DNA of 64,000 nucleotides from Microbacterium nymphoidis (GCF_021044885.1 NZ_JAJNOD010000003.1:124001-188000); one strand, 5' to 3'; counted from the first letter of the stretch, positions 17,872 through 26,047 are shown. Notes: generated from the letters alone by a model not told the origin. Numbers and translations: made by a program.

Positions 17872-19421
17872 CAGTCATACCTCCCTTCCACGCGCCATCC
17901 GGACTCGTCTCGCAGTACGAGCCAGGCGGATTCGTCGGCACACAGCAGTTGCAGGCGGTGAGCGCGGACGGCGTTCTCCGCGTCCCACTCCCGTTCGCGC
18001 AGCGCCCAGGGGCCGGCCCACCCCTCCACATGACGCGATGAGTCGTCATGGAGGAGCATCACCGGTTCTGCGCTCAGCACACCGCGTTCGTCCACTTCGA
18101 TCTGCTCCCCGTCATGCCCGAGCACGCGGACGGAGCGGCGCTCACGAAAGACCGTCGTCGGCAGCGGGTCCGGCATCCGTCCAGGCCACGGGCGGTGCGG
18201 ATCCCGCGTGAGGACCGCACGATCGCCCCAGGGGATGAGGGACTGCCGATCGGCGAGCAGACGACCGCCCGAAGCGGCGGCGACCAGCACCCCCTCATGG
18301 CCGAGGATTCCCTGCACACGGGAGAGGGCATGGTGCAAGCGGGCATCGGTGCCCTGGCCGAACAGGCCCGGCTGATGGTGCGCGGCATCGTCGACAGCCT
18401 CGGGGATGAGCTTGACCCGGCAGACGCCTCCTGCCAGCAGCGGTTCGGACGCCTCCCACGAGCTCTGCAACTGCCATCGGACGCGATCCACGATCCCGCT
18501 GGCGTCGAAGCACGAGGGATGCAGCCAGATGCGCTCTGCGATGTGACCACGATCATCGTGCAGTTCGATGCGCAGCTCGGTGCACACCAGGGACACATCG
18601 GCCAGCGCCCGAATGACCGCGTCCGCTGTGGTGCGCACCGCGAACGCGACCTGATCCGCCTGTTCCAGGGGCGGCTCGAAGGAGACCTCGCGGGACAGTT
18701 TCGGCGGCGGGGTGCGACTGGTCACCGGACGCGAGTCCGCTCCGGCGGCCAGCGTCTGCAGGCGTGCGCCGGTTTCGGAGAGACGATCATGGACGCGGGT
18801 GGGATCGAGTGCGGCGAACTCGCCCAGAGTGCGCACTCCGAGCCGAGCCAGGAAGTCGGCCAGTGCGGGCTCGTCGAGCACCGTTACCGGGAGGGGGGAC
18901 AGGAACTCGGCGGAGTCTCCCGGGGCGACGATGTGGACATCGTCCGCCGCGGCTGCCCGCGCCGCATGCTCGGCCGTGAAGGGGCCGTCCGCGACTCCCG
19001 CCCGCACTCCCGGTGCACCATGCTGGGAAAGCACGCGCAGAAGAACGCGAGCCGCCTCGTCCTCACCGCCGTAGTAGCGGGCGGGGCCACGGGCGCGCAA
19101 GGCGCACAGGCCGGGGCGCAGCAGCTGGACGCCGGGGGAGAGCTCTTCGACGGCGGCGATGAACGGCTGGAAGAATCGTGCATCGCGATCCGGATCGTCG
19201 GCGACGAGATGGACCGACGGGCAGGCGGCCTGTGCGTCGCGGCGGCGGCTTCCTCGTCGTACTCCTTCCGCGCGGGCGGATGCGGAGCATGCGATGACCG
19301 TGTTGGCGCGGATGATCGCCACGGGGGCGGCGGGATCCCAGGGCTGTGGCAGGCTCAGCGAATACGCCGTGACCGGCCAGTCCGGAAACCACAGCACGAG
19401 AGTGCGTTCGGGAGTGTTCAT
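17871..19421 (-). CDS. imuB: ImuB, Y-family polymerase-like mutasome protein
   Basis: This 516-residue protein is the catalytically inactive Y-family polymerase homologue that links DnaE2 to the sliding clamp. The N terminus has LVLWFPDWPVTAYSL, which keeps one Asp, but where active Y-family enzymes have SIDEA this protein reads SPGVQLLRPG, so the key Asp-Glu pair is missing, as expected for ImuB. A little-finger-like region and a long C-terminal tail follow. It overlaps imuA' (4 bases) and dnaE2 (1 base). Family knowledge says ImuB acts as a scaffold and carries a clamp-binding motif; I did not locate a clear one. Confidence 0.93.
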   Translation of the reverse strand: MNTPERTLVLWFPDWPVTAYSLSLPQPWDPAAPVAIIRANTVIACSASARAEGVRRGSRRRDAQAACPSVHLVADDPDRDARFFQPFIAAVEELSPGVQLLRPGLCALRARGPARYYGGEDEAARVLLRVLSQHGAPGVRAGVADGPFTAEHAARAAAADDVHIVAPGDSAEFLSPLPVTVLDEPALADFLARLGVRTLGEFAALDPTRVHDRLSETGARLQTLAAGADSRPVTSRTPPPKLSREVSFEPPLEQADQVAFAVRTTADAVIRALADVSLVCTELRIELHDDRGHIAERIWLHPSCFDASGIVDRVRWQLQSSWEASEPLLAGGVCRVKLIPEAVDDAAHHQPGLFGQGTDARLHHALSRVQGILGHEGVLVAAASGGRLLADRQSLIPWGDRAVLTRDPHRPWPGRMPDPLPTTVFRERRSVRVLGHDGEQIEVDERGVLSAEPVMLLHDDSSRHVEGWAGPWALREREWDAENAVRAHRLQLLCADESAWLVLRDESGWRVEGRYD

Positions 19422-20173
19422 CGTGCCCCCGCAGATGCGAGCACGCGTTCATCGCGGCGGGTGGCGAGCTCGTCCTCTCCGATGACGGAGGAGGTGAACG
19501 GAACGGGAACGGGAGGCTGCGGGGTGTGCAGGGCCCCTGTCGGTCCGGGAAGCTGGACACGCGAGCGTCGTGTTCCGGACGAGCGGCGTCCTCGTGCGGT
19601 GACCGTGACGGTGCGCGATCGCAGCAGGCCGTACCCTGCGCCGAGTCCGTCCCAGTGCGGATCGTCCAGACGGAGTGTCACATCCGCGCCCGACCAATCG
19701 CCGTCGATCACCAGGACGCTGCCGCGGTCTCGCAGGCGTGCGCTCAATCGTGCGACCTCGGCGTCGCGGGGGCGTGTCGGCGGGCGGACGACGATCAGCG
19801 GCATGACTTCGGAGACAGCGGCCGCGACCGACATCCAGCGCTCGCCGGGCCGGGGGATGAGGGCGAGACGGTCCAGGGCGATGCCATAGGCGGAAGCCGC
19901 CTCCGTGCCGAGTGCGGGGATGCCGAGGACCGCGCACCAGGATCCTGCGCGCGACGCTTCGCTCAGTAGCGCCAGCAGCAGACTGGTGGAGGAATCGACA
20001 GCGTAGACGGAACCGGGGGCAAGGCCGCCTCCGGGAAACAACGAGGAGAGCTCCTCGGAGACGGGCACCAGGGCTGTGTCGGCACGGCGTCGCTGCATGG
20101 TGTCGATGCGGCCCTGCAGGCGCTCGATCTCGGCGGCGAGGTCGCCGAGATCGGTTTTTCGTGCCAGTGCCAT
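19418..20173 (-). CDS. ImuA' (RecA/SulA-like mutasome accessory protein)
   Basis: This 251-residue protein is the first gene of the mutasome operon. The core resembles a degenerate RecA-like fold: the segment around FPGGGLAPGSVYAVDSSTS occupies the Walker A position but lacks the usual GKT. The last ~60 residues form a basic and Pro-rich tail. The role of ImuA' in actinobacteria is accessory to ImuB and DnaE2 in damage-induced mutagenesis. The ATG at 20173 follows a TAGGAT -10 box by exactly 6 nt, so the mRNA is probably leaderless. Its stop overlaps imuB by 4 bases. Confidence 0.88.
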   Translation of the reverse strand: MALARKTDLGDLAAEIERLQGRIDTMQRRRADTALVPVSEELSSLFPGGGLAPGSVYAVDSSTSLLLALLSEASRAGSWCAVLGIPALGTEAASAYGIALDRLALIPRPGERWMSVAAAVSEVMPLIVVRPPTRPRDAEVARLSARLRDRGSVLVIDGDWSGADVTLRLDDPHWDGLGAGYGLLRSRTVTVTARGRRSSGTRRSRVQLPGPTGALHTPQPPVPVPFTSSVIGEDELATRRDERVLASAGAR

Positions 20174-20179
20174 GGATCG

Positions 20180-20199
20180 ATCCTAGAAAGTATGTTCGA
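20180..20199 (-). promoter_or_regulatory. LexA-like SOS box overlapping the -10 box of imuA'
   Basis: The minus strand reads TCGAAC-ATAC-TTTCTA at 20199-20184, matching 10 of 12 defined positions of the actinobacterial LexA site TCGAAC-N4-GTTCGA. It overlaps the first two bases of the TAGGAT -10 box (20185-20180). LexA bound here would block the imuA' promoter, which agrees with SOS control of this operon in mycobacteria. Confidence 0.65.
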
Positions 20200-20280
20200 A
20201 TATCGCAACGCGATACGAGCACACTAATTCGAACGTCGGACATTGTTGCCCGGCGTTCGGATTCGATCGATGAGCGGGCG

Positions 20281-21426
20281 TCAGGAGTACACGGCGCGCT
20301 CGAAGGCGTCCAGGCCCCGCTCCGCCGCATCATCGAACCAGGGCAGCAGCTGCGCGCTCCAGACGGCGGCGATGCCGCTGCCGCGATCGATCCAGAAGTG
20401 CACGTTGGCCAGTCCCGCCCACGACAGGGAGCCCGCCCGGCGGCCACCGGGAAGGTCCTCCTCCAGGCGCAGCAGCGACACCGCCCAGGACTTCGCCCTG
20501 CCGGGGAAGAGGTCCACGGGCCGGGTGAGCGCGGGGATCGCGGACGTGAACGGGTGCACCGTCACGCCCGGCATCGCCTGTACCGCCCAGGAGATCGTCT
20601 CCGGTCGCAGAACGCGTCCTGCCGGCGCGGCGCCGTCCCCGAGCCAGGCCCGCAGGAAGGCCAGGTAGTCGGCGACCGTGCCGAACAGCCCCTGTCCGCC
20701 CATGTCCACCTCGGGGCGCACGGGCGGAATCGCCGGGGAGGGGCGCAGCGTGCCGTCGCTGCGCCGCCGGTGTGCGGGCACGAGGCGTGCGGCACGTTCC
20801 GGCGGCATGTCGAAGGAGGTGTCGGTCATCGCGCACGGCTCGAAGATCCGGGTGCGCAGGACGTCCTCCAGGCGCTGCTCGCGCACGGCGGCGATCACCA
20901 GTCCCAGCCAGTCCATCGAGATGCCGTAGGTCCACCGCTCGCCGGGGTCGTGCAGCAGGGGCTGAAACAGGGAATCGCGCAGCGGGGTCGTGGTGCCGGC
21001 CCGGGAGCGGGCCAGCAGCGCGAGGCGCTCGTCGAACATGTCGTACCCGAAACCCGATGTGTGCAGCAGCAGATCGCGCACGGTGATCGGGGTGCGAGGT
21101 GGACGCGTGTGCGGTGTCCCGTCCGCGTCGACGCTCTCCAGCACCCCCACGCGCTCGATCTCCGGGAGCAGTCGAGCCACCGGGGTGTCCAATGCGAACA
21201 GGCCGTCTTCGATGCACTGCAGGGCGGCAGTGGCCGTCACCTGTTTGGTCGCCGAGTACAGGGCGATGATCCCATCGGCGCGGAGCGGATCGGGCTCGTC
21301 GGCCCGGGGCCGTCCCCGCGCAGTCAGGTGCCGGACGCCGTCGATGCCCGTCACGCCCGCGATGATCCCCGGAATGCCCTCGTCCACCGCATCCTGGACG
21401 GCCCTGTCCACAGCCTCTGCACGCAT
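20281..21426 (-). CDS. Serine hydrolase (class C beta-lactamase-like)
   Basis: This 381-residue protein belongs to the beta-lactamase/esterase EstB superfamily. The SxxK motif is SATK (about residues 58-61), and the second catalytic motif is YGIS, where Tyr is kept but the Asn of the usual YxN is replaced. There is no signal peptide at the N terminus (MRAEAVDRAVQDAV), so it is likely cytosolic and probably an esterase or peptidase rather than a drug-resistance enzyme. TAGGCT at 21433-21438 (minus) lies 6 nt before the ATG, which indicates a leaderless mRNA. The gene ends 107 nt before the imuA' start. Confidence 0.88.
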   Translation of the reverse strand: MRAEAVDRAVQDAVDEGIPGIIAGVTGIDGVRHLTARGRPRADEPDPLRADGIIALYSATKQVTATAALQCIEDGLFALDTPVARLLPEIERVGVLESVDADGTPHTRPPRTPITVRDLLLHTSGFGYDMFDERLALLARSRAGTTTPLRDSLFQPLLHDPGERWTYGISMDWLGLVIAAVREQRLEDVLRTRIFEPCAMTDTSFDMPPERAARLVPAHRRRSDGTLRPSPAIPPVRPEVDMGGQGLFGTVADYLAFLRAWLGDGAAPAGRVLRPETISWAVQAMPGVTVHPFTSAIPALTRPVDLFPGRAKSWAVSLLRLEEDLPGGRRAGSLSWAGLANVHFWIDRGSGIAAVWSAQLLPWFDDAAERGLDAFERAVYS

Positions 21427-21432
21427 GAGCAG

Positions 21433-21438
21433 AGCCTA
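21433..21438 (-). promoter_or_regulatory. -10 box (TAGGCT) for a leaderless mRNA
   Basis: TAGGCT lies on the minus strand exactly 6 nt upstream of the serine hydrolase ATG. Transcription would begin at or beside the start codon. The same geometry is seen before lpd, the pknL-like gene and the polyprenyl synthetase gene. Confidence 0.55.
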
Positions 21439-21474
21439 TGTCGCGGTGTCGGCGGTGTGCGTCAGGATCAGAGC

Positions 21475-21783
21475 ATGCGATTCGAATTCGACGCTCCGCT
21501 CTGGCGCTGGGAGGCGCGTACGGCGGACTGGTACTTCGTCACGGTTCCCGCCGAGCTCGGCGGTGACATCGCCGAGCTGCCCCGGATGAGACGTGGATTC
21601 GGCGCGGTCAAGGTCGAAGCGACCATCGGTGTCACCCGGTGGCGCACCTCGATCTTCCCGCAGCGGGAGATCCCCGGCGTGGGTCAGGAGTATGTCCTTC
21701 CCGTGAAGAAGGAGGTGCGCGTGGCCGAGGGGCTGGAGCCGGAAGCGGACGTGCGCGTGGTCATCGACCTCGTCCTCCCGTGA
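21475..21783 (+). CDS. DUF1905 domain-containing protein
   Basis: This 102-residue protein matches DUF1905, a small beta-barrel family of unknown function. Landmarks are FDAPLWRWE at the N terminus, WYFVTVPAE, GFGAVKVEATIG, WRTSIFPQ, and YVLPVKKEVR near the C terminus. The ATG at 21475 has AGGA about 8 nt upstream; CAGGAT also sits 6 nt before it and could be a weak leaderless -10. It is transcribed away from the serine hydrolase, with 48 nt between the starts. No function beyond the family name can be claimed. Confidence 0.85.
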   Translation: MRFEFDAPLWRWEARTADWYFVTVPAELGGDIAELPRMRRGFGAVKVEATIGVTRWRTSIFPQREIPGVGQEYVLPVKKEVRVAEGLEPEADVRVVIDLVLP

Positions 21784-21813
21784 TCTGGGCCGGGCTGAGG
21801 TTCCTGGGAGCGT

Positions 21814-21842
21814 TTGCAAGTTCATGAGAAAAGTCTCATACT
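21814..21842 (+). promoter_or_regulatory. Putative sigma-70-type promoter of a small RNA
   Basis: TTGCAA (21814-21819) and CATACT (21837-21842) are separated by 17 bp. Each box matches 4 of 6 consensus bases. The element is followed by a structured stretch and an intrinsic terminator, with no open reading frame that looks coding. A small palindrome ATGAGA-AAAG-TCTCAT at 21824-21839 lies in the spacer and may be an operator. Confidence 0.45.
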
Positions 21843-21849
21843 CGGAGGA

Positions 21850-21980
21850 GTACTCGTTCTCCTGCGCTGCGAGAGTCGCCACCCGAAGGCGATAGCAGGA
21901 GTGACGGTCAGGCCGAGATCGTTCCTCCCGGCTTCGCCCGTCCGACGCCGACCCCCTCGGTTCCGGACGGGCGATTTTCG
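21850..21980 (+). ncRNA. Candidate structured small RNA or leader
   Basis: The stretch folds as two hairpins. The first has a 7-bp outer stem (CTCCTGC at 21859-21865 with 21895-21901) and a 5-bp inner stem (21876-21880 with 21888-21892) around the loop ACCCGAA. The second (21935-21973) is a terminator. A promoter-like element precedes it. It lies between the DUF1905 gene and the A24 peptidase gene, in a 246-bp gap. It matches no RNA family I can recognise. It could be a free sRNA or a premature-termination leader of the peptidase gene. Confidence 0.45.
21935..21979 (+). terminator. Intrinsic terminator
   Basis: A perfect 10-bp stem, CGCCCGTCCG (21935-21944) with CGGACGGGCG (21964-21973), is followed directly by ATTTTCGTT. 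It ends the candidate small RNA and any read-through from the DUF1905 gene. Confidence 0.8.
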
Positions 21981-22029
21981 TTGTCCACAGGCGGTCTCGC
22001 CGCTGCGTGCAGCGGCCTATCCTCCCGGG

Positions 22030-22617
22030 ATGAGCGCACCCCGCACGCAGACCCGCCGGAGAGTCCTCGTCGCCATCGCCACGGCTCCGCTCAGCCTCGG
22101 CGCGCTCGTCCTGGCTCTGGACGCCATGATCCGCGGCCGGCTGCCGCTTCCGGGATCCCCGCTGGTCGGTGTCGTCGCGGTCCTCGTCCTCGCGGTGGCG
22201 GGCGCCGCCTTCACCGTGATCGACATCACCGAGCACCGTCTGCCCAACACGATCATGCTCTCGAGCTTTGCCGCGCTGGTGGCATGCGTGCTGATCGGCT
22301 GGGGTCAGGACGGCGACGGCTCCGCTGTGCTGCGAGCGGCGGGAGGGGCGCTCGGTCCGTTCCTCGCGTTCTTTCTGCTGTCGTTGCTGCGCCCCGGCGG
22401 GGTGGGCGGCGGTGATGTGAAACTCGCCGGCCTTGTGGGAGCGCTCGCGTCCTGGGCGTCCTGGGAGTCGCTCGCCCTCTGTTTCGCGGCGGCCTTCGTC
22501 AGCGCGGGAGCCTTCGCGCTCGGGGGCCTCGCGCTCGGACGACTGCGCGCGCATCAGGCCGTTCCCTTCGGTCCGTTTCTCATTCTGGGTGGGTGGTGCG
22601 GCCTGCTGCTGCGATGA
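22030..22617 (+). CDS. A24 family prepilin peptidase-like membrane protein
   Basis: This 195-residue integral membrane aspartyl protease belongs to the type IV prepilin peptidase family. Both catalytic Asp positions are visible: the first in FTVIDITEHRLPN (about residue 65), the second in GGGDVKLAG. It lacks the N-terminal methyltransferase domain, like the short archaeal and actinobacterial forms. About six hydrophobic segments are present. TATCCT sits exactly 6 nt before the ATG at 22030, which points to a leaderless mRNA. No pilin or secretion ATPase gene is adjacent, so the substrate genes (tad-type pili, if present) must be elsewhere. Confidence 0.88.
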   Translation: MSAPRTQTRRRVLVAIATAPLSLGALVLALDAMIRGRLPLPGSPLVGVVAVLVLAVAGAAFTVIDITEHRLPNTIMLSSFAALVACVLIGWGQDGDGSAVLRAAGGALGPFLAFFLLSLLRPGGVGGGDVKLAGLVGALASWASWESLALCFAAAFVSAGAFALGGLALGRLRAHQAVPFGPFLILGGWCGLLLR

Positions 22618-22650
22618 CCGCGCACCTGGCGGACGTACGGCGCTCACTTC

Positions 22651-22686
22651 GCCGCATTCGGCGGTTCTCGCCCGTCCGAATGCGGC
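22651..22686. terminator. Hairpin terminator after the A24 peptidase gene
   Basis: A perfect 11-bp inverted repeat (22651-22661 with 22676-22686, 14-nt loop) lies 33 nt after the A24 peptidase stop. No U-run follows, which is usual for terminators in this window. Confidence 0.65.
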
Positions 22687-22746
22687 TCATGATGGGAAAA
22701 CGCCCTCCCGGGCGCGAGACCCAGCGTGAGAACACAGGAGTTCCCC

Positions 22747-23718
22747 ATGTCCGACACCCTCGTCCGTCCTCCGTTCGATGCCGAATCCGAAGCGGTGCTC
22801 ACCCTCGTGCAGGAGCAACTCCCGCCGGTCACTCCGGAGACCATCACCCTCATGCGACAGGGCGCCCTGCAGGAGGGCGACAGCCGGGTCGCCGATGCCC
22901 TCGCGGCGGCCGGGATCAGCAGGCGCGATGTGACGATCCCCGGATATCGGGGTGAGGAGATCGAGGTCTCCGTTCTCTCACGGGCGGATCACACCGGCCT
23001 CGGGCCCGGCATCTTCCACACCCACGGCGGCGGCATGATCGTGGGCGATCGCCTGGTGGGCATCGAGCAGCTGATCCCGTGGATCGTGGAGCACGACGCC
23101 GTCGTGGTCACGGTGGAGTACCGCCTCGCGCCGGAATTCCCCGACCCGTATCCCACGGAGGACGCGTACGCCGGGCTCATCTGGACCGCGGAGAACGCCG
23201 CCGAACTGGGCATCGACCCGGCCCGGATCCTGGTCGCCGGTGCAAGCGCGGGCGGGGGTCTCGCGGCGGCGATGGCCTTGATGGCCCGTGACAGGAAGGG
23301 GCCGGCGCTGATCGGCCAGCTCCTCATCTGCCCGATGCTCGACGATCGCGATGCCACCGCCTCCACCCACCAGTACCCCGACCGCGGCACCTGGGTCCGT
23401 TCTGCGAATCTGACCGGCTGGTCGGCGCTGCTGGGGGAGCGACGGGGTGGCGACGACGTCTCCATCTACGCCGCTCCCGCACGTGCCACCGATCTCACTG
23501 GCCTTCCCTCCGCGTACATCGACTGCGGCTCGGCCGAAGTGTTCCGCGACGAGGACGCCGCCTACGCCACATCGCTGTGGCGCGACGGTGTGCAGGCCGA
23601 ACTGCACGTGTGGGCCGGCGGATTCCATGGCTTCGACATGCTCGCCGGGCACACCGCTCTGGCGCAGGCGGCGACGGCTGCCCGGAACGCCTGGGTGGCC
23701 CGGCTCATCGGAGCCTGA
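22747..23718 (+). CDS. Alpha/beta hydrolase (HSL/acetyl-esterase family)
   Basis: This 323-residue esterase belongs to the hormone-sensitive-lipase class. The oxyanion-hole motif is HTHGGGM, the nucleophile elbow is GASAGGG, and the remaining triad residues lie in DCGSAEVFRDED and GGFHGFD. No signal peptide is present, so it acts in the cytosol on short-chain esters. The ATG at 22747 follows AGGAG by 6 nt and is preferred over an upstream in-frame start. A PucR-like regulator gene follows 59 nt downstream and might control it. The physiological substrate is unknown. Confidence 0.92.
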   Translation: MSDTLVRPPFDAESEAVLTLVQEQLPPVTPETITLMRQGALQEGDSRVADALAAAGISRRDVTIPGYRGEEIEVSVLSRADHTGLGPGIFHTHGGGMIVGDRLVGIEQLIPWIVEHDAVVVTVEYRLAPEFPDPYPTEDAYAGLIWTAENAAELGIDPARILVAGASAGGGLAAAMALMARDRKGPALIGQLLICPMLDDRDATASTHQYPDRGTWVRSANLTGWSALLGERRGGDDVSIYAAPARATDLTGLPSAYIDCGSAEVFRDEDAAYATSLWRDGVQAELHVWAGGFHGFDMLAGHTALAQAATAARNAWVARLIGA

Positions 23719-23746
23719 TCCGCCGGGAGCGCGGCGGACGGATCGA

Positions 23747-23752
23747 TAGACT
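23747..23752 (+). promoter_or_regulatory. Putative -10 box (TAGACT)
   Basis: TAGACT lies 25 nt upstream of the PucR-like gene start. It matches the hexamer used repeatedly in this window. No clear -35 box is seen, and a conventional ribosome binding site (GAGGGAG) follows. Confidence 0.45.
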
Positions 23753-23777
23753 GGCGTGCGAGCGCGAGGGAGCGCAG

Positions 23778-24755
23778 ATGCAGCGACTGGCCGGAAACCT
23801 CCGAACGATCGATCCCGAGGCGAGTGAGAGCCTGCGGATCGTCTCGTACTTCGATGTGCTCATCTCCCGTGGCGTCTCGGTCGACGCGCTCCTGCGCGGG
23901 GCCGCGGTGATGGCGAACGCGGTGGCGGGAGCCGCCGTACGCGGACGTGTCATCCGCCGTGACCCTGAGGGGCGCTCGCCGCAGGAAGAGACGCCGGACG
24001 GGTCGCCGCGGATCGACGGCGGCGAGTGGAGCGCCTGGATCGAACGGGACGGCGGGCCCGCCCCACTCGACGATGTCATCCTGGAGCGGCTGGCGCTCGG
24101 CATCGCCCTCAGCGAGTCCCGTCGTCGCGCGCCCGGCGGCATCGACGCGGTCATCGATGCCGCAACCGGTGAGGTGGAACGGGTCGCCGCGCTGGCGCGG
24201 TTGCGCATCGAGCCCGGGACCCCGATCCGTGTGGTGGCCACGTCCGCCGATGCCTCCGAGGCGCTCGCCGACACGATCATCGTGCCGACGCGGCGGGCGC
24301 TGGTACGCGTGCGCCTGGATCGAGAGTTCGTCACGCCCGCGGCGCCGGGCCTATGGGGTCTGGGAACGGTGGTGCGCGCCGATCATGCCCCGGAGTCCCT
24401 GGATGCGGCCCTGATCGCTCTACGTCTTGCCGACGAGCGGGACCGCATCGTCGACGCCGCGGAGTTCGGCTCACTGCTGCTGCTGGCGCGTGCGTTCGAT
24501 CCCGATCACCTTCCCGCCGATGTCGTCGCGCTGGCCGCCTTGGACGAGCGTTCACAGCTCGTGCTGCGAGCGCTCGCCGAGGCCGAGAGCATGCGCTCGG
24601 CCTCGGCGGCACTGGGCATGCACCACTCCAGCGTGCAGGCGCGACATGAGGCGCTGACCCAGGCGCTGGGCTACGACCCGCGCACTCCGCTCGGACGCGC
24701 CCGATACGCGGCCGCCGCGATGCTGTTCCGGCTCGCCGGATCCTCGGAGCGATGA
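23778..24755 (+). CDS. PucR-like helix-turn-helix regulator
   Basis: This 325-residue protein ends in a PucR-type helix-turn-helix: the segment ALAEAESMRSASAALGMHHS followed by GYDPRTPLGRARYAAAAM is typical of the C-terminal DNA-binding domain of the PucR/CdaR group. The N-terminal ~200 residues are less conserved and probably form the sensing region. The ATG at 23778 has GAGGGAG 5 nt upstream. It lies in the same direction as the preceding esterase gene, which may be its target. The ligand is unknown. Confidence 0.78.
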   Translation: MQRLAGNLRTIDPEASESLRIVSYFDVLISRGVSVDALLRGAAVMANAVAGAAVRGRVIRRDPEGRSPQEETPDGSPRIDGGEWSAWIERDGGPAPLDDVILERLALGIALSESRRRAPGGIDAVIDAATGEVERVAALARLRIEPGTPIRVVATSADASEALADTIIVPTRRALVRVRLDREFVTPAAPGLWGLGTVVRADHAPESLDAALIALRLADERDRIVDAAEFGSLLLLARAFDPDHLPADVVALAALDERSQLVLRALAEAESMRSASAALGMHHSSVQARHEALTQALGYDPRTPLGRARYAAAAMLFRLAGSSER

Positions 24756-24791
24756 CCGGGCGATGTCGATGCCCGGGAGTAGCATGTGGCC

Positions 24792-25007
24792 ATGGCGATT
24801 GCACGACTTTCCGGTGGCCCGCTCGACGGCCAGCTCCTGCCCCTTGACGATGCCGACCAGGATGAGCTGATCCTGCCCTACACCGAGGGACAGGTGGTGT
24901 ACCGTCGCGCCGGCGCCCTGGAGAACACCGGCGCATCGGACGGCGCCACGACGGCGGAGTTCCACTTCGTCGAGGACACCGAGCCCATCAATCCTTCCGA
25001 CGACTGA
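24792..25007 (+). CDS. Small conserved hypothetical protein
   Basis: This 71-residue acidic protein starts MAIARLSGGPLDGQ, a motif seen in short uncharacterised actinobacterial proteins. No domain of known function is recognised. TAGCAT lies exactly 6 nt before the ATG at 24792, favouring a leaderless start there. A GTG two codons earlier (24786) has GGGAG at 6 nt and is an alternative. The next gene begins 1 nt after its stop, so both are probably in one transcript. No function is proposed. Confidence 0.7.
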   Translation: MAIARLSGGPLDGQLLPLDDADQDELILPYTEGQVVYRRAGALENTGASDGATTAEFHFVEDTEPINPSDD

Positions 25008-25008
25008 C

Positions 25009-25626
25009 GTGGCCGGTCCGCAGCGCAGTTTCGAGATCGAGGTCACCTTCGACGCGGACACGACGACTCCGCTTCCGGATTGGAGCGTCCTCCCGGGCGT
25101 CCATCAGGTCGTGGGGCCCGAGATCCGCCCGCTGGATGCGCTGTATCTGGACACAGCGTCGGGAACGCTGGCACGATCCGGCGTGGCCATCCGGCGCCGC
25201 ACGGGTGGACCCGACGAAGGCTGGCACCTGAAGGGGCCGATCGTCGACGGCGGGCGGGTGGAGCTGCACTGGCCGATCACCCCTGGCATCGACATTCCGG
25301 ACACCGTGCGGCAGGCTGCCGCCGAGTGGACCGAGGAGCCGCTGGTTCCGCTGGCGCGGATCCGTAACGAACGCCACGCGTTCGAGCTGCGTGACGGCGA
25401 AGGCGGGGTCATCGCCGAGATGGTGGACGACCACGTCGAGGCGGAGGATCTCCGGTCAGGGCAGGCGCGCGCCTGGCGGGAATGGGAGGTCGAGCTCGGC
25501 CCTGCCGCTCCGGCGGATCGGGGCGAGCGGGACGAGTTCTTCGCCGCGGCCACCCTGCTCGCTCATGGAGCGGGCGCACGACCGGCGTCGTCCGCATCGA
25601 AGCTGGCCCGCGCACTCGGCCACTGA
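25009..25626 (+). CDS. CYTH-domain protein
   Basis: This 205-residue protein has the CYTH/triphosphate-tunnel fold, whose members bind or hydrolyse inorganic triphosphate or nucleotides. The N-terminal signature is FEIEVTF: the two Glu of the ExExK motif are present but the Lys position is Thr. Later strands show YLDTASGTLARSGVAIRRR, with the Arg pair typical of phosphate binding, and WHLKGP. It starts at GTG 25009, 1 nt after the preceding small gene. Actinobacterial CYTH proteins often carry a CHAD domain; this one does not. Confidence 0.85.
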   Translation: MAGPQRSFEIEVTFDADTTTPLPDWSVLPGVHQVVGPEIRPLDALYLDTASGTLARSGVAIRRRTGGPDEGWHLKGPIVDGGRVELHWPITPGIDIPDTVRQAAAEWTEEPLVPLARIRNERHAFELRDGEGGVIAEMVDDHVEAEDLRSGQARAWREWEVELGPAAPADRGERDEFFAAATLLAHGAGARPASSASKLARALGH

Positions 25627-25657
25627 ACACGGTCACGGAGAAGGCAGAGGAGCCGGC

Positions 25658-26047
25658 ATGCGCGCGGAAGACCTGCACGAGGTGGCGGCCCGGCGTGCGG
25701 ACGAGCTTCCCGGTGCCGAACTCACTCATCCCTTCGGGCCGGACTGGGACGTCTACAAAGTCCGCGGGAAGGTCTTCATGCTGCAGGGGGCACGCGGCGG
25801 CGAGGTTCATGTGACGCTCAAGTCGGCGCCGGAGGACGCACGTGCTCTGCGGGAGTCATACGAGGACATCACCGCGGGCTATCACATGAACAAGAAGCAC
25901 TGGATCACGGTGTACGCCGGAGGAAGCCTCGACGAGGAGCTGCTGCGCGAGCTCGTCACCGAGTCCTACGTGCTCGTCCTCGAGGGCATCCCTCGGCGCG
26001 ACCGGCCGGTCGATCCGGCGAGATTCGCGCACCGCTCGGCGGGCTGA
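25658..26047 (+). CDS. MmcQ/YjbR family protein
   Basis: This 129-residue protein matches the MmcQ/YjbR family, small proteins with a CyaY-like fold thought to bind DNA. Landmarks are WDVYKVRGKVFML near residues 30-42, the segment VTLKSAPEDARALRE, and the YHMNKKHWITV block with Trp. The C terminus ends in a basic tail. The ATG at 25658 is 31 nt after the CYTH stop, with AGAGGAG upstream. It is the last plus-strand gene before a terminator, facing lpd. Its biological role is not established. Confidence 0.86.
   Translation: MRAEDLHEVAARRADELPGAELTHPFGPDWDVYKVRGKVFMLQGARGGEVHVTLKSAPEDARALRESYEDITAGYHMNKKHWITVYAGGSLDEELLRELVTESYVLVLEGIPRRDRPVDPARFAHRSAG

Noticed and set aside
20226..20241. Second possible LexA site (TCGAAC followed by GTCGGACATT)
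   Set aside because: Only one half-site matches; the second half has almost no agreement with GTTCGA.
21861..21912. Resemblance to a glycine riboswitch (GAGAGT and CCGAAGG words)
   Set aside because: The conserved core order and the CTCTCAGGCA-type segment are missing, and the downstream gene is not a glycine-metabolism gene.
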